From: CAZNLL01 sp964573885
GTDB lineage: Bacteria > Desulfobacterota > DSM-4660 > Desulfatiglandales > Desulfatiglandaceae
Assembly: GCA_964573885.1 (NCBI GenBank)
Contig: CAZNLL010000072.1
Location: 1 to 18,609 of the forward strand
Length of the DNA: 18,609 nt
Direction of reading: 5' to 3'
Position numbers and translations under genes: made by a program
Notes under the pieces: model-generated
What the model was told of the DNA's origin: nothing
Seen by the model: the letters and a program-made list of their open reading frames with translations, nothing else
The model's database searches: none
Shown: piece by piece, positions 1-8,045 of the stretch
Position numbering within the stretch: position 1 is the first letter of the stretch
How the letters are laid out: the number at the start of each line of letters is the position of its first letter

Positions 1-350
1 TCTCAAAAAGCAGCTATCAGCGAAAATATTCATATTAAAGGCTATCGGTTACATTAGTTAACAAGCTGGACTTTTCAATATGATACAGTTGGCCCTACCA
101 AATGCTCTTTTATTTTTGCGTGAGCCCTTAGATCAGGATCCACATCCTTTATCAAGATCCCGTCCTTGATTGCCTGAAAAGCAAAGAGGTGGAAAGGAGG
201 GCCTCTCTATTATCCATTGCTGTTTCCATGCTCCCGTGTCCTTTGTCCGGTTTGTCCGGTTGACTCATCTTGGACCGTCTTTGAATCAAATCAACTATAC
301 CATTTCTTGCGCATTCTTTCATCCGAACAAAATGCTTTTTTCTTCTTGAA
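1..350. other. Left-edge region without a confident gene
   Basis: This stretch looks AT-richer than the flanking genes and holds no ORF that I would call. On the plus strand it contains a perfect tandem duplication of the octamer ttgtccgg near 243-259. On the minus strand, reading away from the GT39-like gene, there is a short protein-like open segment described separately. I see no tRNA, no hairpin followed by a T-run, and no convincing promoter. Confidence 0.5.
75..206 (-). pseudogene. Possible decayed C-terminal coding fragment (43 codons)
   Basis: A minus-strand frame is open from just after a TAG (207-209) to a TGA (75-77). It has no ATG. The translation reads like a folded protein tail, including FAFQAIKDGILIKDVDPD and then AHAKIKEHL. 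A different minus-strand frame carries METAMDNREALLSTSLLF just upstream and meets this one around position 185, so a single indel would join them into one small protein. I do not recognise the family; the tail vaguely recalls the C-termini of small nucleotidyltransferase-type proteins, but that is only an impression. It could equally be chance. Confidence 0.2.
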
Positions 351-2042
351 TCAAGATATTCGGGACACTCCATACCCCCACTTGAAAAACAGGACCTCAA
401 CATGCCTCTTAAAAAATGCGGTGATCAGATCCCGCTCCTTTTCAGTGAATATAAATGGATCTCTGAGCCATGGGTCAAAGATATCATAGCGAATGAGCAT
501 ATGGGTGATGCCCAGGTCCTGGATTTTGTGGAGCACTTCCCGGGGCGAATCCGAGGTCTTGATGATATGGTGAAACCTGCCGCCATCCAGTATGTAGTCT
601 CTTTGGCAATAGTAACCCCGCTTCCCCAAAAAAATAAAGAGGATTTTCGAATCCTCCGGTAAATGGGCATTGATATATTTAAGGGCGGGATATTCCAGCA
701 CATATTTCTGGATGTATTCCTCCCGGGTCAGTTCGCCTCTTAAGTAGCTCAAAGGGCCTACGTGTTCAAATTGCCTGATCAAATAGTGTGCGTTGAGTCC
801 CACAAAAAGGGCCGGTACGGCAAAAACCGCGGTCCAGCCAATCTTTTTAAGGGCCCTACGGCGCCAACCTTTCGCAATCTCCGTCATATTCTTTACTCCA
901 AAAACGGAGAGAATAACCAAGGGAGGAATGATGGGAGCAATGTAGCGGATTCTCAGGACGCTGCTGAAAAGGGCGAATCCAAAAAACAAGAGGGCAAAGG
1001 CCAGCAAGGCCTTCTTCTCAGTCTTGATCGAACTTGGATCGTCTCTTGAGCGGTAAAAGCCCAATAGGGGGAGAACCAAGAGCATTGGATTCAGTTTCCC
1101 GTCAAAGTATTGGGGATTTCCATCCTTACCCTGGAAAAACACCCTGAAAGGCAGAAGGGCCATCTGCCACCACGTTTCACCGTAGAGCGCCCTCCGCTTG
1201 GTAAAAAAACCGCGGCTGGCGGCCTTCGCGGCCCTTTCAGTGTCTGTCAATGCTTGGGAACCCGCAGGAGGGTTGAAATAGTGATCATAGAGGGGATAAA
1301 CAGGGTTTTCCTTCCAGCAGGAATTCCTAACCATCCAGGGTGAAAAAACCAAGAGGGAGACAAAAAAGAATACAACCCCTCTCCCTGCAGCCTCCCAAAA
1401 GGCGGGCCTTTTTCCCGTATGGTACCGTGAATACATGAAAGGAACAAAGAGGGTCAAAAGACAAAAAGTCACCAGACCGTTGTATTTTGTACCCATGGCC
1501 AGCCCACAGGAAAAAGCCGAGAGGACCAGGAACTTCCATTGAAATCCCCGTCTCACCCATTCAAAGATCAAAATCATGGAGGCCGTGGAAAAAAAGATCA
1601 CTCCCAGATCCACATAAACAGTAATAGAGAGCTTGACAATGATGGGGATGGAAAGAAAAAACAACACGCCCAGGAGGGCGAAGGTCCTGTTCATACGGCT
1701 TTTCAAATAGAGAAAAAGGAGCCCCCCCGTCAACAAGGCAAAGCTGAAGTGGATGAATTTGGCGGCCATGTCGTTGCCCAGCCACAGGGGCAGGAGATAG
1801 AGCAAATCCAGGTTCATGGGAAAATAGGAAAAGACCATGTGAGGGATCTCATACATGCCGCCATGGAGGAGATAGAGCTTGGGCACGGCCAAATGGTGCA
1901 CCAGGGCGTCTTTGCTTACAGGCGGTACGCAGGAGAGGAGAATAATGGAAAAGATCAAAGCGGCGATCATGACGAGGAGAATCACATCCATCCATGAGAT
2001 CTTTTTTCTTTCTTCCAAGGTGGATTCTCCAAAGACTTTCAT
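351..2042 (-). CDS. PMT/GT39-like polytopic membrane glycosyltransferase
   Basis: 563-residue integral membrane protein, probably a GT-C fold enzyme that moves a sugar from a polyprenyl-phosphate carrier to an acceptor outside the cytoplasmic membrane. A first membrane helix spans about residues 18-40. It is followed by the loop PVSKDALVHHLAVPKLYLLH (Asp45 is the candidate catalytic acid) and then FSYFPMNLDLLYLLPLWLGND, and by about ten more hydrophobic segments. The C-terminal third is a soluble domain. Only one acid sits in the first loop, not the Asp-Glu pair of classic ArnT/PMT enzymes, so it belongs to a side branch of the family. The frame is open to 2180, but the predicted transcription start (about 2183) leaves almost no leader for the TTG/ATG at 2180/2177. 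The ATG at 2042 puts a normal short charged N-terminus before the first helix. Acceptor and sugar are unknown. Confidence 0.85.
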   Translation of the reverse strand: MKVFGESTLEERKKISWMDVILLVMIAALIFSIILLSCVPPVSKDALVHHLAVPKLYLLHGGMYEIPHMVFSYFPMNLDLLYLLPLWLGNDMAAKFIHFSFALLTGGLLFLYLKSRMNRTFALLGVLFFLSIPIIVKLSITVYVDLGVIFFSTASMILIFEWVRRGFQWKFLVLSAFSCGLAMGTKYNGLVTFCLLTLFVPFMYSRYHTGKRPAFWEAAGRGVVFFFVSLLVFSPWMVRNSCWKENPVYPLYDHYFNPPAGSQALTDTERAAKAASRGFFTKRRALYGETWWQMALLPFRVFFQGKDGNPQYFDGKLNPMLLVLPLLGFYRSRDDPSSIKTEKKALLAFALLFFGFALFSSVLRIRYIAPIIPPLVILSVFGVKNMTEIAKGWRRRALKKIGWTAVFAVPALFVGLNAHYLIRQFEHVGPLSYLRGELTREEYIQKYVLEYPALKYINAHLPEDSKILFIFLGKRGYYCQRDYILDGGRFHHIIKTSDSPREVLHKIQDLGITHMLIRYDIFDPWLRDPFIFTEKERDLITAFFKRHVEVLFFKWGYGVSRIS

Positions 2043-2189
2043 GAAATCGGCCTGTTTAGACGTGCCGCCCTGGTTAGCCCCGTTGTTACAGACGCATTGA
2101 CGTGTTCGAGAAAAAACAAAGATTAAAACAGTTGGTCGGGCCATCTTACACGCAGATACTGGATTTGGCCGGAGCATCAACTACGGGGT

Positions 2190-2218
2190 AAGCTAGGACA
2201 AATAGAACGGGATGTCAA
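2190..2218 (-). promoter_or_regulatory. Predicted sigma70 promoter for the minus-strand GT39-like gene
   Basis: Read on the minus strand, the -35 is TTGACA (2218-2213, perfect consensus), followed by a 17-bp spacer and a -10 of TAGCTT (2195-2190, weaker). Predicted transcription start is near 2183, giving a leader of about 140 nt to the ATG at 2042. It lies back to back with the plus-strand promoter at 2240-2268. Confidence 0.5.
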
Positions 2219-2239
2219 TTCCAAGCCCCCTCCCCATCC

Positions 2240-2268
2240 TTGACCCCTCAGACGCTTTCTTTTATAGT
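2240..2268 (+). promoter_or_regulatory. Predicted sigma70 promoter for the TMTC-like/YfhO/GT39 operon
   Basis: The -35 is TTGACC (2240-2245), the spacer is 17 bp and the -10 is TATAGT (2263-2268); each hexamer matches consensus at five of six positions. Predicted transcription start is near 2275, leaving a leader of roughly 255 nt before the first gene. The two divergent -35 boxes are only 21 bp apart, so one bound regulator could affect both directions. Confidence 0.55.
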
Positions 2269-2532
2269 CTTGGTGGTCCAAACAGGGCATTTCACTGACA
2301 CTCACCGAAAAAATGGAGATCCCCATCTACGGACACCCCGGTGTTGCATTGGAATTCACGTGTATCCATGGAAAACCTTACCACATCATCACCAAAAAGG
2401 CTTTTCACCGCTTGTTTACAAGAGCAGCCATTGTCAATTCCTGAGAGGACCCCTTACAGGTTCAGGTGGTTCGCGCTTTAAAGACGGACACATTTGCAGA
2501 TGCCACAGATATTTTTTGCAACACCGGGGGAC
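2269..2532 (+). other. Long untranslated leader of the first plus-strand operon
   Basis: About 255 nt separate the predicted start of transcription from the first gene. No ORF worth calling is seen here. It contains a short palindrome, ACACCCCGGTGT (2333-2344). I looked for the RfaH ops element (GGCGGTAG) and did not find it. The length suggests post-initiation control, but I cannot identify a known riboswitch. Confidence 0.35.
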
Positions 2533-4278
2533 ATGCAAACGCTTAGCAGGGGCCCAAGGGATTCCGCGAACAGGCCAAAGCCTTTCGTCTTTATTATCAG
2601 CCTTCTTCTCGTTCTCCTCACCCTGTTCCCCTATTGGCAAGTGACCGGCCATGATTTCATCGGCTTTGACGACCATAAATATATCACCGAAAACCCCTAT
2701 GTCCGCTATGGTTTTTCCCTTGAAGGCCTGGTTTGGGCCTTCACCGCCACAGAGGTGGCCAACTGGCATCCCCTGACCTGGCTTTCTCATATGCTGGACT
2801 GCCACCTCTATGGCCTGAATCCCGGGGTCCACCTTTTCAACAACGTCCTCATTCACATCGCCAACACCCTGCTCCTGTTTCTCCTGTTACGACGGATGAC
2901 GCCTTCCCTCTGGAAGAGCGCCTTTGTAGCGGCCCTCTTTGCCCTTCACCCGTTGCATGTGGAGTCGGTGGCATGGATCGCCGAGCGCAAGGATGTATTA
3001 AGCACCTTGTTCTGGATGCTGACCATTTGGACCTATCTCCGGTACGTGGAAAGGCCCGGTGCAGGCCCCTATTTGCTCAGTTTGACGTGTTTCGCCCTAG
3101 GACTCATGGCCAAGCCCATGGTGGTGACCCTGCCTTTTGTCCTGCTCCTCTTAGACTATTGGCCCTTGAGACGGTGGGGATTCCCCCAAGAGGGCTTCAG
3201 TAGCAAAATGGCCTTTCCTCTCCGGCTGATCTGGGAAAAGGTGCCTTTCCTGGTCCTTTCAGCAATATCTTGTATCATCACATACACGGTTCAGCACCAG
3301 GGAGGAGCCATGGTCCAGTGGATCCCTCTAAAGGCTCGAATTGCCAATGCCCTGGTCTCTTACATCCTTTACGTCTATAAGATGCTCTGGCCCCACAACC
3401 TGGCGGCCTATTATCCGCACCCGGGAACCGCCATTCCCCTCTGGCAGACTGTGGGCGCAACCCTGCTCTTGGCCGGCCTATGCGCCTTGGCCGTTTATAA
3501 GGCCAGAAAACACGGCTATTTTCTGCTGGGATGGTTCTGGTATTTTGGGACCCTTGTCCCTGTGATTGGTCTTGTCCAGGTGGGGCTACAGAAAATGGCC
3601 GACCGCTACACCTATATACCGCTCATCGGCCTGTTTATCATAATCGCCTGGGGTGTCCCCCACCTGGTGGAAAAATGGCCTTATCACAAGCCCTTCCTGA
3701 TTATTTCCTCGGCCCTGGTCCTTGTTTCCCTTTCCCTTTTGACCTTTCTCCAGGTCACCTATTGGAAAGACACGGCTTCCCTTTTCCAGCACACCCTTCG
3801 AGTCACCCGCAATAACCACCTCGCCCACAACAATCTTGGAAACGCCTTGGGCCGCGAGGGAAAACATGATCAAGCGATTCATCACTTTCTGAAGGCCCTT
3901 GAAATCTTCCCTGGTTACGCCCAGGCCCATAACAACCTGGCCGTGACTTACGCCCACCAGGGAAAATTCAAGGAAGCCTTTGCCCATTACACCAGGGCGG
4001 TGCGAATTGATCCTCAATTCTGGAAGGCCCATTTTAATTTCGGACTGGCCCTGGCCAGCCAAGGGATGTTCAAGGAGGCGGCCTCCCATTACCAGGCCGC
4101 CCTCAACCTCAGACCGGGGCATTCCAAGGTTCACTATTACTTGGGACTGGCCTATTGCTCCCTGGGCGATATGAAGGCGGCATCAAGGGAATACAAGACC
4201 CTGAAAGACCTTCATCCAACCCTGGCGGCACAGCTCCTCGTGAGACTCCAGGGATCAGGAAGGCCTGTGCAGAAATGA
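2533..4278 (+). CDS. TMTC-like membrane protein with C-terminal TPR repeats
   Basis: 581-residue fusion of a polytopic GT-C-like membrane domain (about 1-420) and four TPRs (about 430-565). The membrane part begins with a helix at 18-36, then a loop with FDD (Asp46-Asp47) and NWHPLTWLSHMLD, and carries HPLHVESVAWIAERKDVLS (139-157) followed by LMAKPMVVTLPFVLLLLDYW. That signature block (DUF1736-type) is shared with animal TMTC1-4, which are ER protein O-mannosyltransferases, and with many uncharacterised bacterial proteins. TPRs such as AHNNLGNALGREGKHDQAI would bind a protein partner or acceptor, presumably outside the membrane. Upstream in-frame starts exist (TTG 2494, ATG 2500); the ATG at 2533 is preferred because it gives the usual short N-terminus, although the nearby GGGGG is very close to it. 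First gene of its operon; its stop overlaps the next start. Function in bacteria is inferred only. Confidence 0.85.
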   Translation: MQTLSRGPRDSANRPKPFVFIISLLLVLLTLFPYWQVTGHDFIGFDDHKYITENPYVRYGFSLEGLVWAFTATEVANWHPLTWLSHMLDCHLYGLNPGVHLFNNVLIHIANTLLLFLLLRRMTPSLWKSAFVAALFALHPLHVESVAWIAERKDVLSTLFWMLTIWTYLRYVERPGAGPYLLSLTCFALGLMAKPMVVTLPFVLLLLDYWPLRRWGFPQEGFSSKMAFPLRLIWEKVPFLVLSAISCIITYTVQHQGGAMVQWIPLKARIANALVSYILYVYKMLWPHNLAAYYPHPGTAIPLWQTVGATLLLAGLCALAVYKARKHGYFLLGWFWYFGTLVPVIGLVQVGLQKMADRYTYIPLIGLFIIIAWGVPHLVEKWPYHKPFLIISSALVLVSLSLLTFLQVTYWKDTASLFQHTLRVTRNNHLAHNNLGNALGREGKHDQAIHHFLKALEIFPGYAQAHNNLAVTYAHQGKFKEAFAHYTRAVRIDPQFWKAHFNFGLALASQGMFKEAASHYQAALNLRPGHSKVHYYLGLAYCSLGDMKAASREYKTLKDLHPTLAAQLLVRLQGSGRPVQK

Positions 4279-6392
4279 CAATAAAACAGAGGGGATTTAA
4301 GACGGTTGGGTTCATCATTATCTCTCTGGGCACCCTTGCCCTTTTTTTCCATCCTCTCCTTTTTTTAGACAAGACCCTGTTTTTAAGGGATATTCACCGC
4401 CTTTTTTTCCCTATGAAATACTTCCTGCACCTTTCCCTCAGGGAAGGATTTCTCCCTTACTGGTGCCCCAACTATTTTTGCGGTTCCCCCTTTATGAGCG
4501 ACCTCCAGTCCGGGGTTTTCTATCCTCTTTCCCTGATTTTCCTCCTTCCCTTCCCCAAATCCTTTAATCTCTTCGTTGTAGTCCATTTTTTCCTGGCCTT
4601 TTATTTCTTTTATCTTTTTATCAGGCTCATGGGGCTTTCTCGAAAGGCAGCCCTCTTGACTTCCGTCTCTTACTGTTACGGCGGTTACACCATCGCCTCG
4701 GTCAACACCCTTAACAACCTTTCCACCCTGGTATGGTTGCCGGCCATCCTCTGGGCTTACAGGAGCGCCTCCATGAAAAAGGCCGGCCCAGGCCATCTCT
4801 TGAGCATCCTGTTCATGGCCCTGGCCCTTCTGGGCGGAGAACCGCAGCTATTCATCATGACCATGGGCCTCCTTCTCCTTCACAGCTTTGCTTATCATGA
4901 CAAAGAAAGCGGAGCCGGGAATTTCCTCAAGCAAACCGCCATCATCCTGGTGTTCCTTGCCTCAGCCCTGCTCCTGACCCTTGTCCAGCTGGGGCCTGCT
5001 TATCTTGATTATCAGCTCTCTGTGAGGGCCGGCGGCATCCCTTATCAGGAAGCGGTCAGGTATTCCCTGGATTGGGGGATGCTGAAGCACCTGGTTATGC
5101 CCCTCCCCTTTCCTGCTGATTTCACCACCCACCCCGGAGCCTTGACAGAGCTTTTCCCGGGCAGGGGGACCCTGCCTTGGCTTTTGACCCCGTATCCCGG
5201 CTTCATCATCGTCCCCCTCGCCATCCTTGGGTTCTTGTTCCACCTTTCCAAGAGATGGATGCTCTGGCCCGTCGTGTTTTCTCTCAGCCTCCTCCTGGCC
5301 CTGGGAGACAACACCCCTCTTTACAGCCTCTTTTACAGGCTTTTTCCTTTTTTTCGGTTCCCCGAGAAGTTCCTTTTTTTGACCGGTTTCACGCTTCTTG
5401 TCATGGCCGCTTATGGATTTGACCAACTGCTCTCCTTTTTAAAAGGCCGAGGGGGAAGCACAGCGCTCCTCTCCGGTGTATTCCTCATGGTGTTAATCGC
5501 AGATCTTTATGTGAATCACCGCCATCTAAACCCTTTTTGCGATGCAGCCTTTTACCGATATCACCATCCCTGCCTTACGCCCATTTTAGAGGACAGAGAC
5601 CGGTTTCGCGTCTTTGTAGACCCGGAAACGGCAACCCCGGCTCATATTCGAGAGTCCATTCAAAACCACCATATAAAATGGCAAATGATGCTCATGCCCA
5701 ATCTTGGAATCCTTCACAATATTGATAACATCGGCGGGATTACCGGCCTGGAGCTCCGGTATCAGTCCCTGATCACCGAGGCCTTAAAGGGGCCATGGTC
5801 ACAGAGGATGCATCTCCTCAGGGCCGCAAACGTCAAATATCTCATCTCTACCAAACCCTTGGACAAAGAACTTGATTTGGCAGGCCGCATCAAAAAGATC
5901 AACCCCCTCGTGTACAGGGTCAAGCGCGATTTGCCCAGGGCCTGGATGGTGGGGCAACTCGAGCCGGTAGGACAAGGTGTATTGTCTGAGGTCACCGGAG
6001 GCTCATTTGATCCGGCAGTCTCAGCCCTCGCCGGAGGCACCGAAGTAGGCGGGTATAACAAGCCTTTTTTCCAGGAAGTCGACCAAATCCGTTACGGTCC
6101 GGGAGGCCGGATCCATATCCAGGTAAGGGCTGAAAAGCCGGGTATCCTGGTGCTCTCGGAATCCGCCTACCCGGGGTGGCGGGCCTTTGTGGACGGGCGA
6201 GAGAAGCCCCTTTTATGGTTGAATCTCCTGTTTCAGGGCGTGGAATTAAAGGCCGGGACCCATGAGGTTGATTTCATATTCAGGCCCCTCCACTTTCATG
6301 TGTTTCTTTTCATATCCTTGATTTCCCTGGTGATCTTCTCTTTGTCCTGGCTTTATTGGCGGTTTCTTGCTAAAAGGGGGACCAGGTTGTAA
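4275..6392 (+). CDS. YfhO-family membrane protein (putative GT-C glycosyltransferase)
   Basis: 705 residues from the ATG at 4275, which overlaps the TGA of the upstream gene as ATGA, so translation is probably coupled. The frame stays open to 4155, but that extension lies inside the TPR gene. YfhO hallmarks are present in order: an Arg38-Asp39 pair after the first helix (LFLRDIHRLFFP), LPYWCPNYFCGSPF (60-73) and a tyrosine-proline loop VFYPLSLIF. These are followed by many membrane helices, then NVKYLIS and LPRAWMVG in the soluble C-terminal domain. Near the end come SESAYPGWRAFVDG (about 628-641), a beta-rich segment and a last membrane helix. In Bacillus, YfhO works with the GT2 enzyme CsbB to glycosylate lipoteichoic acid from a lipid-linked sugar. 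A Gram-negative homologue must use another acceptor, which is unknown here. Confidence 0.85.
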   Translation: MTIKQRGFKTVGFIIISLGTLALFFHPLLFLDKTLFLRDIHRLFFPMKYFLHLSLREGFLPYWCPNYFCGSPFMSDLQSGVFYPLSLIFLLPFPKSFNLFVVVHFFLAFYFFYLFIRLMGLSRKAALLTSVSYCYGGYTIASVNTLNNLSTLVWLPAILWAYRSASMKKAGPGHLLSILFMALALLGGEPQLFIMTMGLLLLHSFAYHDKESGAGNFLKQTAIILVFLASALLLTLVQLGPAYLDYQLSVRAGGIPYQEAVRYSLDWGMLKHLVMPLPFPADFTTHPGALTELFPGRGTLPWLLTPYPGFIIVPLAILGFLFHLSKRWMLWPVVFSLSLLLALGDNTPLYSLFYRLFPFFRFPEKFLFLTGFTLLVMAAYGFDQLLSFLKGRGGSTALLSGVFLMVLIADLYVNHRHLNPFCDAAFYRYHHPCLTPILEDRDRFRVFVDPETATPAHIRESIQNHHIKWQMMLMPNLGILHNIDNIGGITGLELRYQSLITEALKGPWSQRMHLLRAANVKYLISTKPLDKELDLAGRIKKINPLVYRVKRDLPRAWMVGQLEPVGQGVLSEVTGGSFDPAVSALAGGTEVGGYNKPFFQEVDQIRYGPGGRIHIQVRAEKPGILVLSESAYPGWRAFVDGREKPLLWLNLLFQGVELKAGTHEVDFIFRPLHFHVFLFISLISLVIFSLSWLYWRFLAKRGTRL

Positions 6393-6396
6393 AAAG

Positions 6397-6414
6397 GGCC
6401 TGGATTTCCGGGCC
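6397..6414 (+). other. Intercistronic hairpin
   Basis: GGCCTGGA and TCCGGGCC can pair (one G-U) around a TT centre, five bases after the stop of the YfhO-family gene and 24 before the next start. No T-run follows, so it is not an intrinsic terminator. It could slow RNA decay or tune the downstream gene. Confidence 0.3.
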
Positions 6415-6437
6415 AAAGACGTCATTCATTCACGCCA

Positions 6438-8045
6438 ATGCCCCGTATCAAGCCGCTTCTCACCTGTACCTTCCGGTCACACGCGGTTCAATGGATCGGC
6501 CTTCTTGCGGTCCTCTGCCTTCCCCTGGCGGTGACCCTCCCCGATTACGGCCTCACCTATGACGAACCCATTTACATGGAGTCGGCCCGCCACGTAGAGA
6601 CTTGGCTTTCCCTGGGCCTCGGTGAAATGCTGGACAGGGATATTATCGAGAGGTACTGGGGCACCGATCCCGGACGCAACGTCCATCCCTCGGGGCTGAA
6701 ATGGCTCTATGTGGCCGCCCGAAAAGTCATTGTTTGGGAAAAAGACCCTTATCAACAATGCCGGATACTCAATGTATTGATCTTCAGTATATCAGCACTC
6801 CTCTTTGTGAAGTGGTGGGGAGAGGGCTCCCTTTGGAGAGCCATAGCCTTTGTTCTGCTTCTCCTGACCATACCAAGATTCTTTGCCCACCTGCATTTTG
6901 CGGCTACCGATATCCCTATGACATCCTTTTTTCTGCTTTTTCTTGTTTGTCTCCATACCACCCTTTTTGGAAGGGCCTATCTCCTGGCAGGACTTCTACT
7001 CGGGCTGGTGGTGAGCATGAAAATCACCGCCCTGTTGCTGGTCCTTGCCCTTTTCCCGGCCTACGTCTTCTGTTACAGGCAGGCATGGAAAAAGGTGTTA
7101 CGCCGTCTGGCCCTGATCTCCCTGGTGGGTCTTCTGGTCTTTTATGTCATAAACCCGGACTGGTGGTTTTCACCCTTTTCAAGGGGCAGGGAATTCCTCA
7201 TCCTTTCCCTTACACGGGCCTCCTGGTCCCCTATCTCCGTGTATTTCGGCGGACACATCTATCCTTACAGGGGACCTTTCTATTACCCCTTTGTCATATT
7301 CCTGATCACCACCCCTTTACTACACCTCGTCCTGCTCCTGTGGGGACTGGGGCGCCAGGCTTTTCAAAAGGCAATCCAGCTTAAAAGGGTGCTCTTGTTG
7401 GTCTGCCTGGCCTCGCCCTTTCTCATTCTGGCCCTGCCCCTGAGCCCCACAAACGACGGCGCGAGGTACCTCCTGCCCGCATTTCCCTTTGCAACCGCCT
7501 TCATGACGTTGGGGCTGGAAGGGCTCTGGAGGTTTGTCCGTAGCAAGTCCGGCTCGTCCTTTACGAGGACCGTTCTTCGGTTGCTTGTGCCCGCAGCCTG
7601 CCTGGCCCTGCTCGCGGTGGATCTCCATAACCCGGCCAGAGTACCCCCTTACGAACTCTCCTATTACAATGCCCTGGTGGGGGGGCTTTCCGGGGCACAC
7701 AAGCGAGGATACGAGACAACCTACTGGTGGGAAATCCTGAACCATCAAGTGCTTGCCTCCGTAAATGACATCTGTAGAGGAGCCCCTGTCTACTTTCCCG
7801 CGCCTCCCACAGACCTCCTTTTAAGGCACCTGAAGAGGCATCAAGCAATGGCCTTTATCCCTACCAGGGATTACAAGCAGGGGGACTTCATGCTCATCCT
7901 GGGCCGACCCCATGTCCGTTTCTGGGAGGTGAAGGCCCTTCCCCTTTACAGGAAATTGGGCAAGATCCCCGTCCCGGCCTGGCAGATCGCCCTTGACGGT
8001 GTACCCTTAATCCGGGTGTACGAGATCAGGGACCTGCCTTTGTAA
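6438..8045 (+). CDS. PMT/GT39-family membrane glycosyltransferase
   Basis: 535-residue polytopic membrane protein of the PMT_2/ArnT-like type, which transfers a sugar from polyprenyl phosphate in the periplasmic leaflet. After the first helix (about 17-34) comes the classical acidic pair in LTYDEPIYMESARHVETW (Asp42-Glu43), then NVHPSGLKWLY (81-91) and FAATDIPMTSFFLL (Asp158), all typical of the family. Membrane segments continue to about residue 400, and a short soluble tail follows. It is the third gene of the plus-strand operon, 45 bp after the YfhO-family gene. I see no good Shine-Dalgarno sequence before the ATG, so reinitiation from upstream is likely. The last 20 bp overlap, tail to tail, the end of the methyltransferase gene on the other strand. 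Sugar and acceptor are unknown. Confidence 0.85.
   Translation: MPRIKPLLTCTFRSHAVQWIGLLAVLCLPLAVTLPDYGLTYDEPIYMESARHVETWLSLGLGEMLDRDIIERYWGTDPGRNVHPSGLKWLYVAARKVIVWEKDPYQQCRILNVLIFSISALLFVKWWGEGSLWRAIAFVLLLLTIPRFFAHLHFAATDIPMTSFFLLFLVCLHTTLFGRAYLLAGLLLGLVVSMKITALLLVLALFPAYVFCYRQAWKKVLRRLALISLVGLLVFYVINPDWWFSPFSRGREFLILSLTRASWSPISVYFGGHIYPYRGPFYYPFVIFLITTPLLHLVLLLWGLGRQAFQKAIQLKRVLLLVCLASPFLILALPLSPTNDGARYLLPAFPFATAFMTLGLEGLWRFVRSKSGSSFTRTVLRLLVPAACLALLAVDLHNPARVPPYELSYYNALVGGLSGAHKRGYETTYWWEILNHQVLASVNDICRGAPVYFPAPPTDLLLRHLKRHQAMAFIPTRDYKQGDFMLILGRPHVRFWEVKALPLYRKLGKIPVPAWQIALDGVPLIRVYEIRDLPL

Noticed and set aside
1539..1997. 152-codon plus-strand ORF inside the GT39-like gene
   Set aside because: Antisense shadow of a membrane protein; very rich in His, Gln, Glu and Lys with no recognisable domain.
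2269..2532. JUMPstart/ops element for RfaH-type antitermination
   Set aside because: The long leader before a polysaccharide-type operon invited the search, but GGCGGTAG is not found in this leader or in 10627-10875.
3586..4134. 182-codon minus-strand ORF opposite the TPR region
   Set aside because: Antisense to a clearly coding TPR domain; low-complexity composition and no motif.
4155..4274. Upstream extension of the first YfhO-family gene
   Set aside because: It lies within the TPR-coding end of the previous gene in another frame, adds a polar stretch with no family character, and the ATGA at 4275 is a better start.
6397..6414. Intrinsic terminator between the YfhO and GT39 genes
   Set aside because: A hairpin is present, but it is followed by aaagac and not a T-run, and the genes look co-transcribed.
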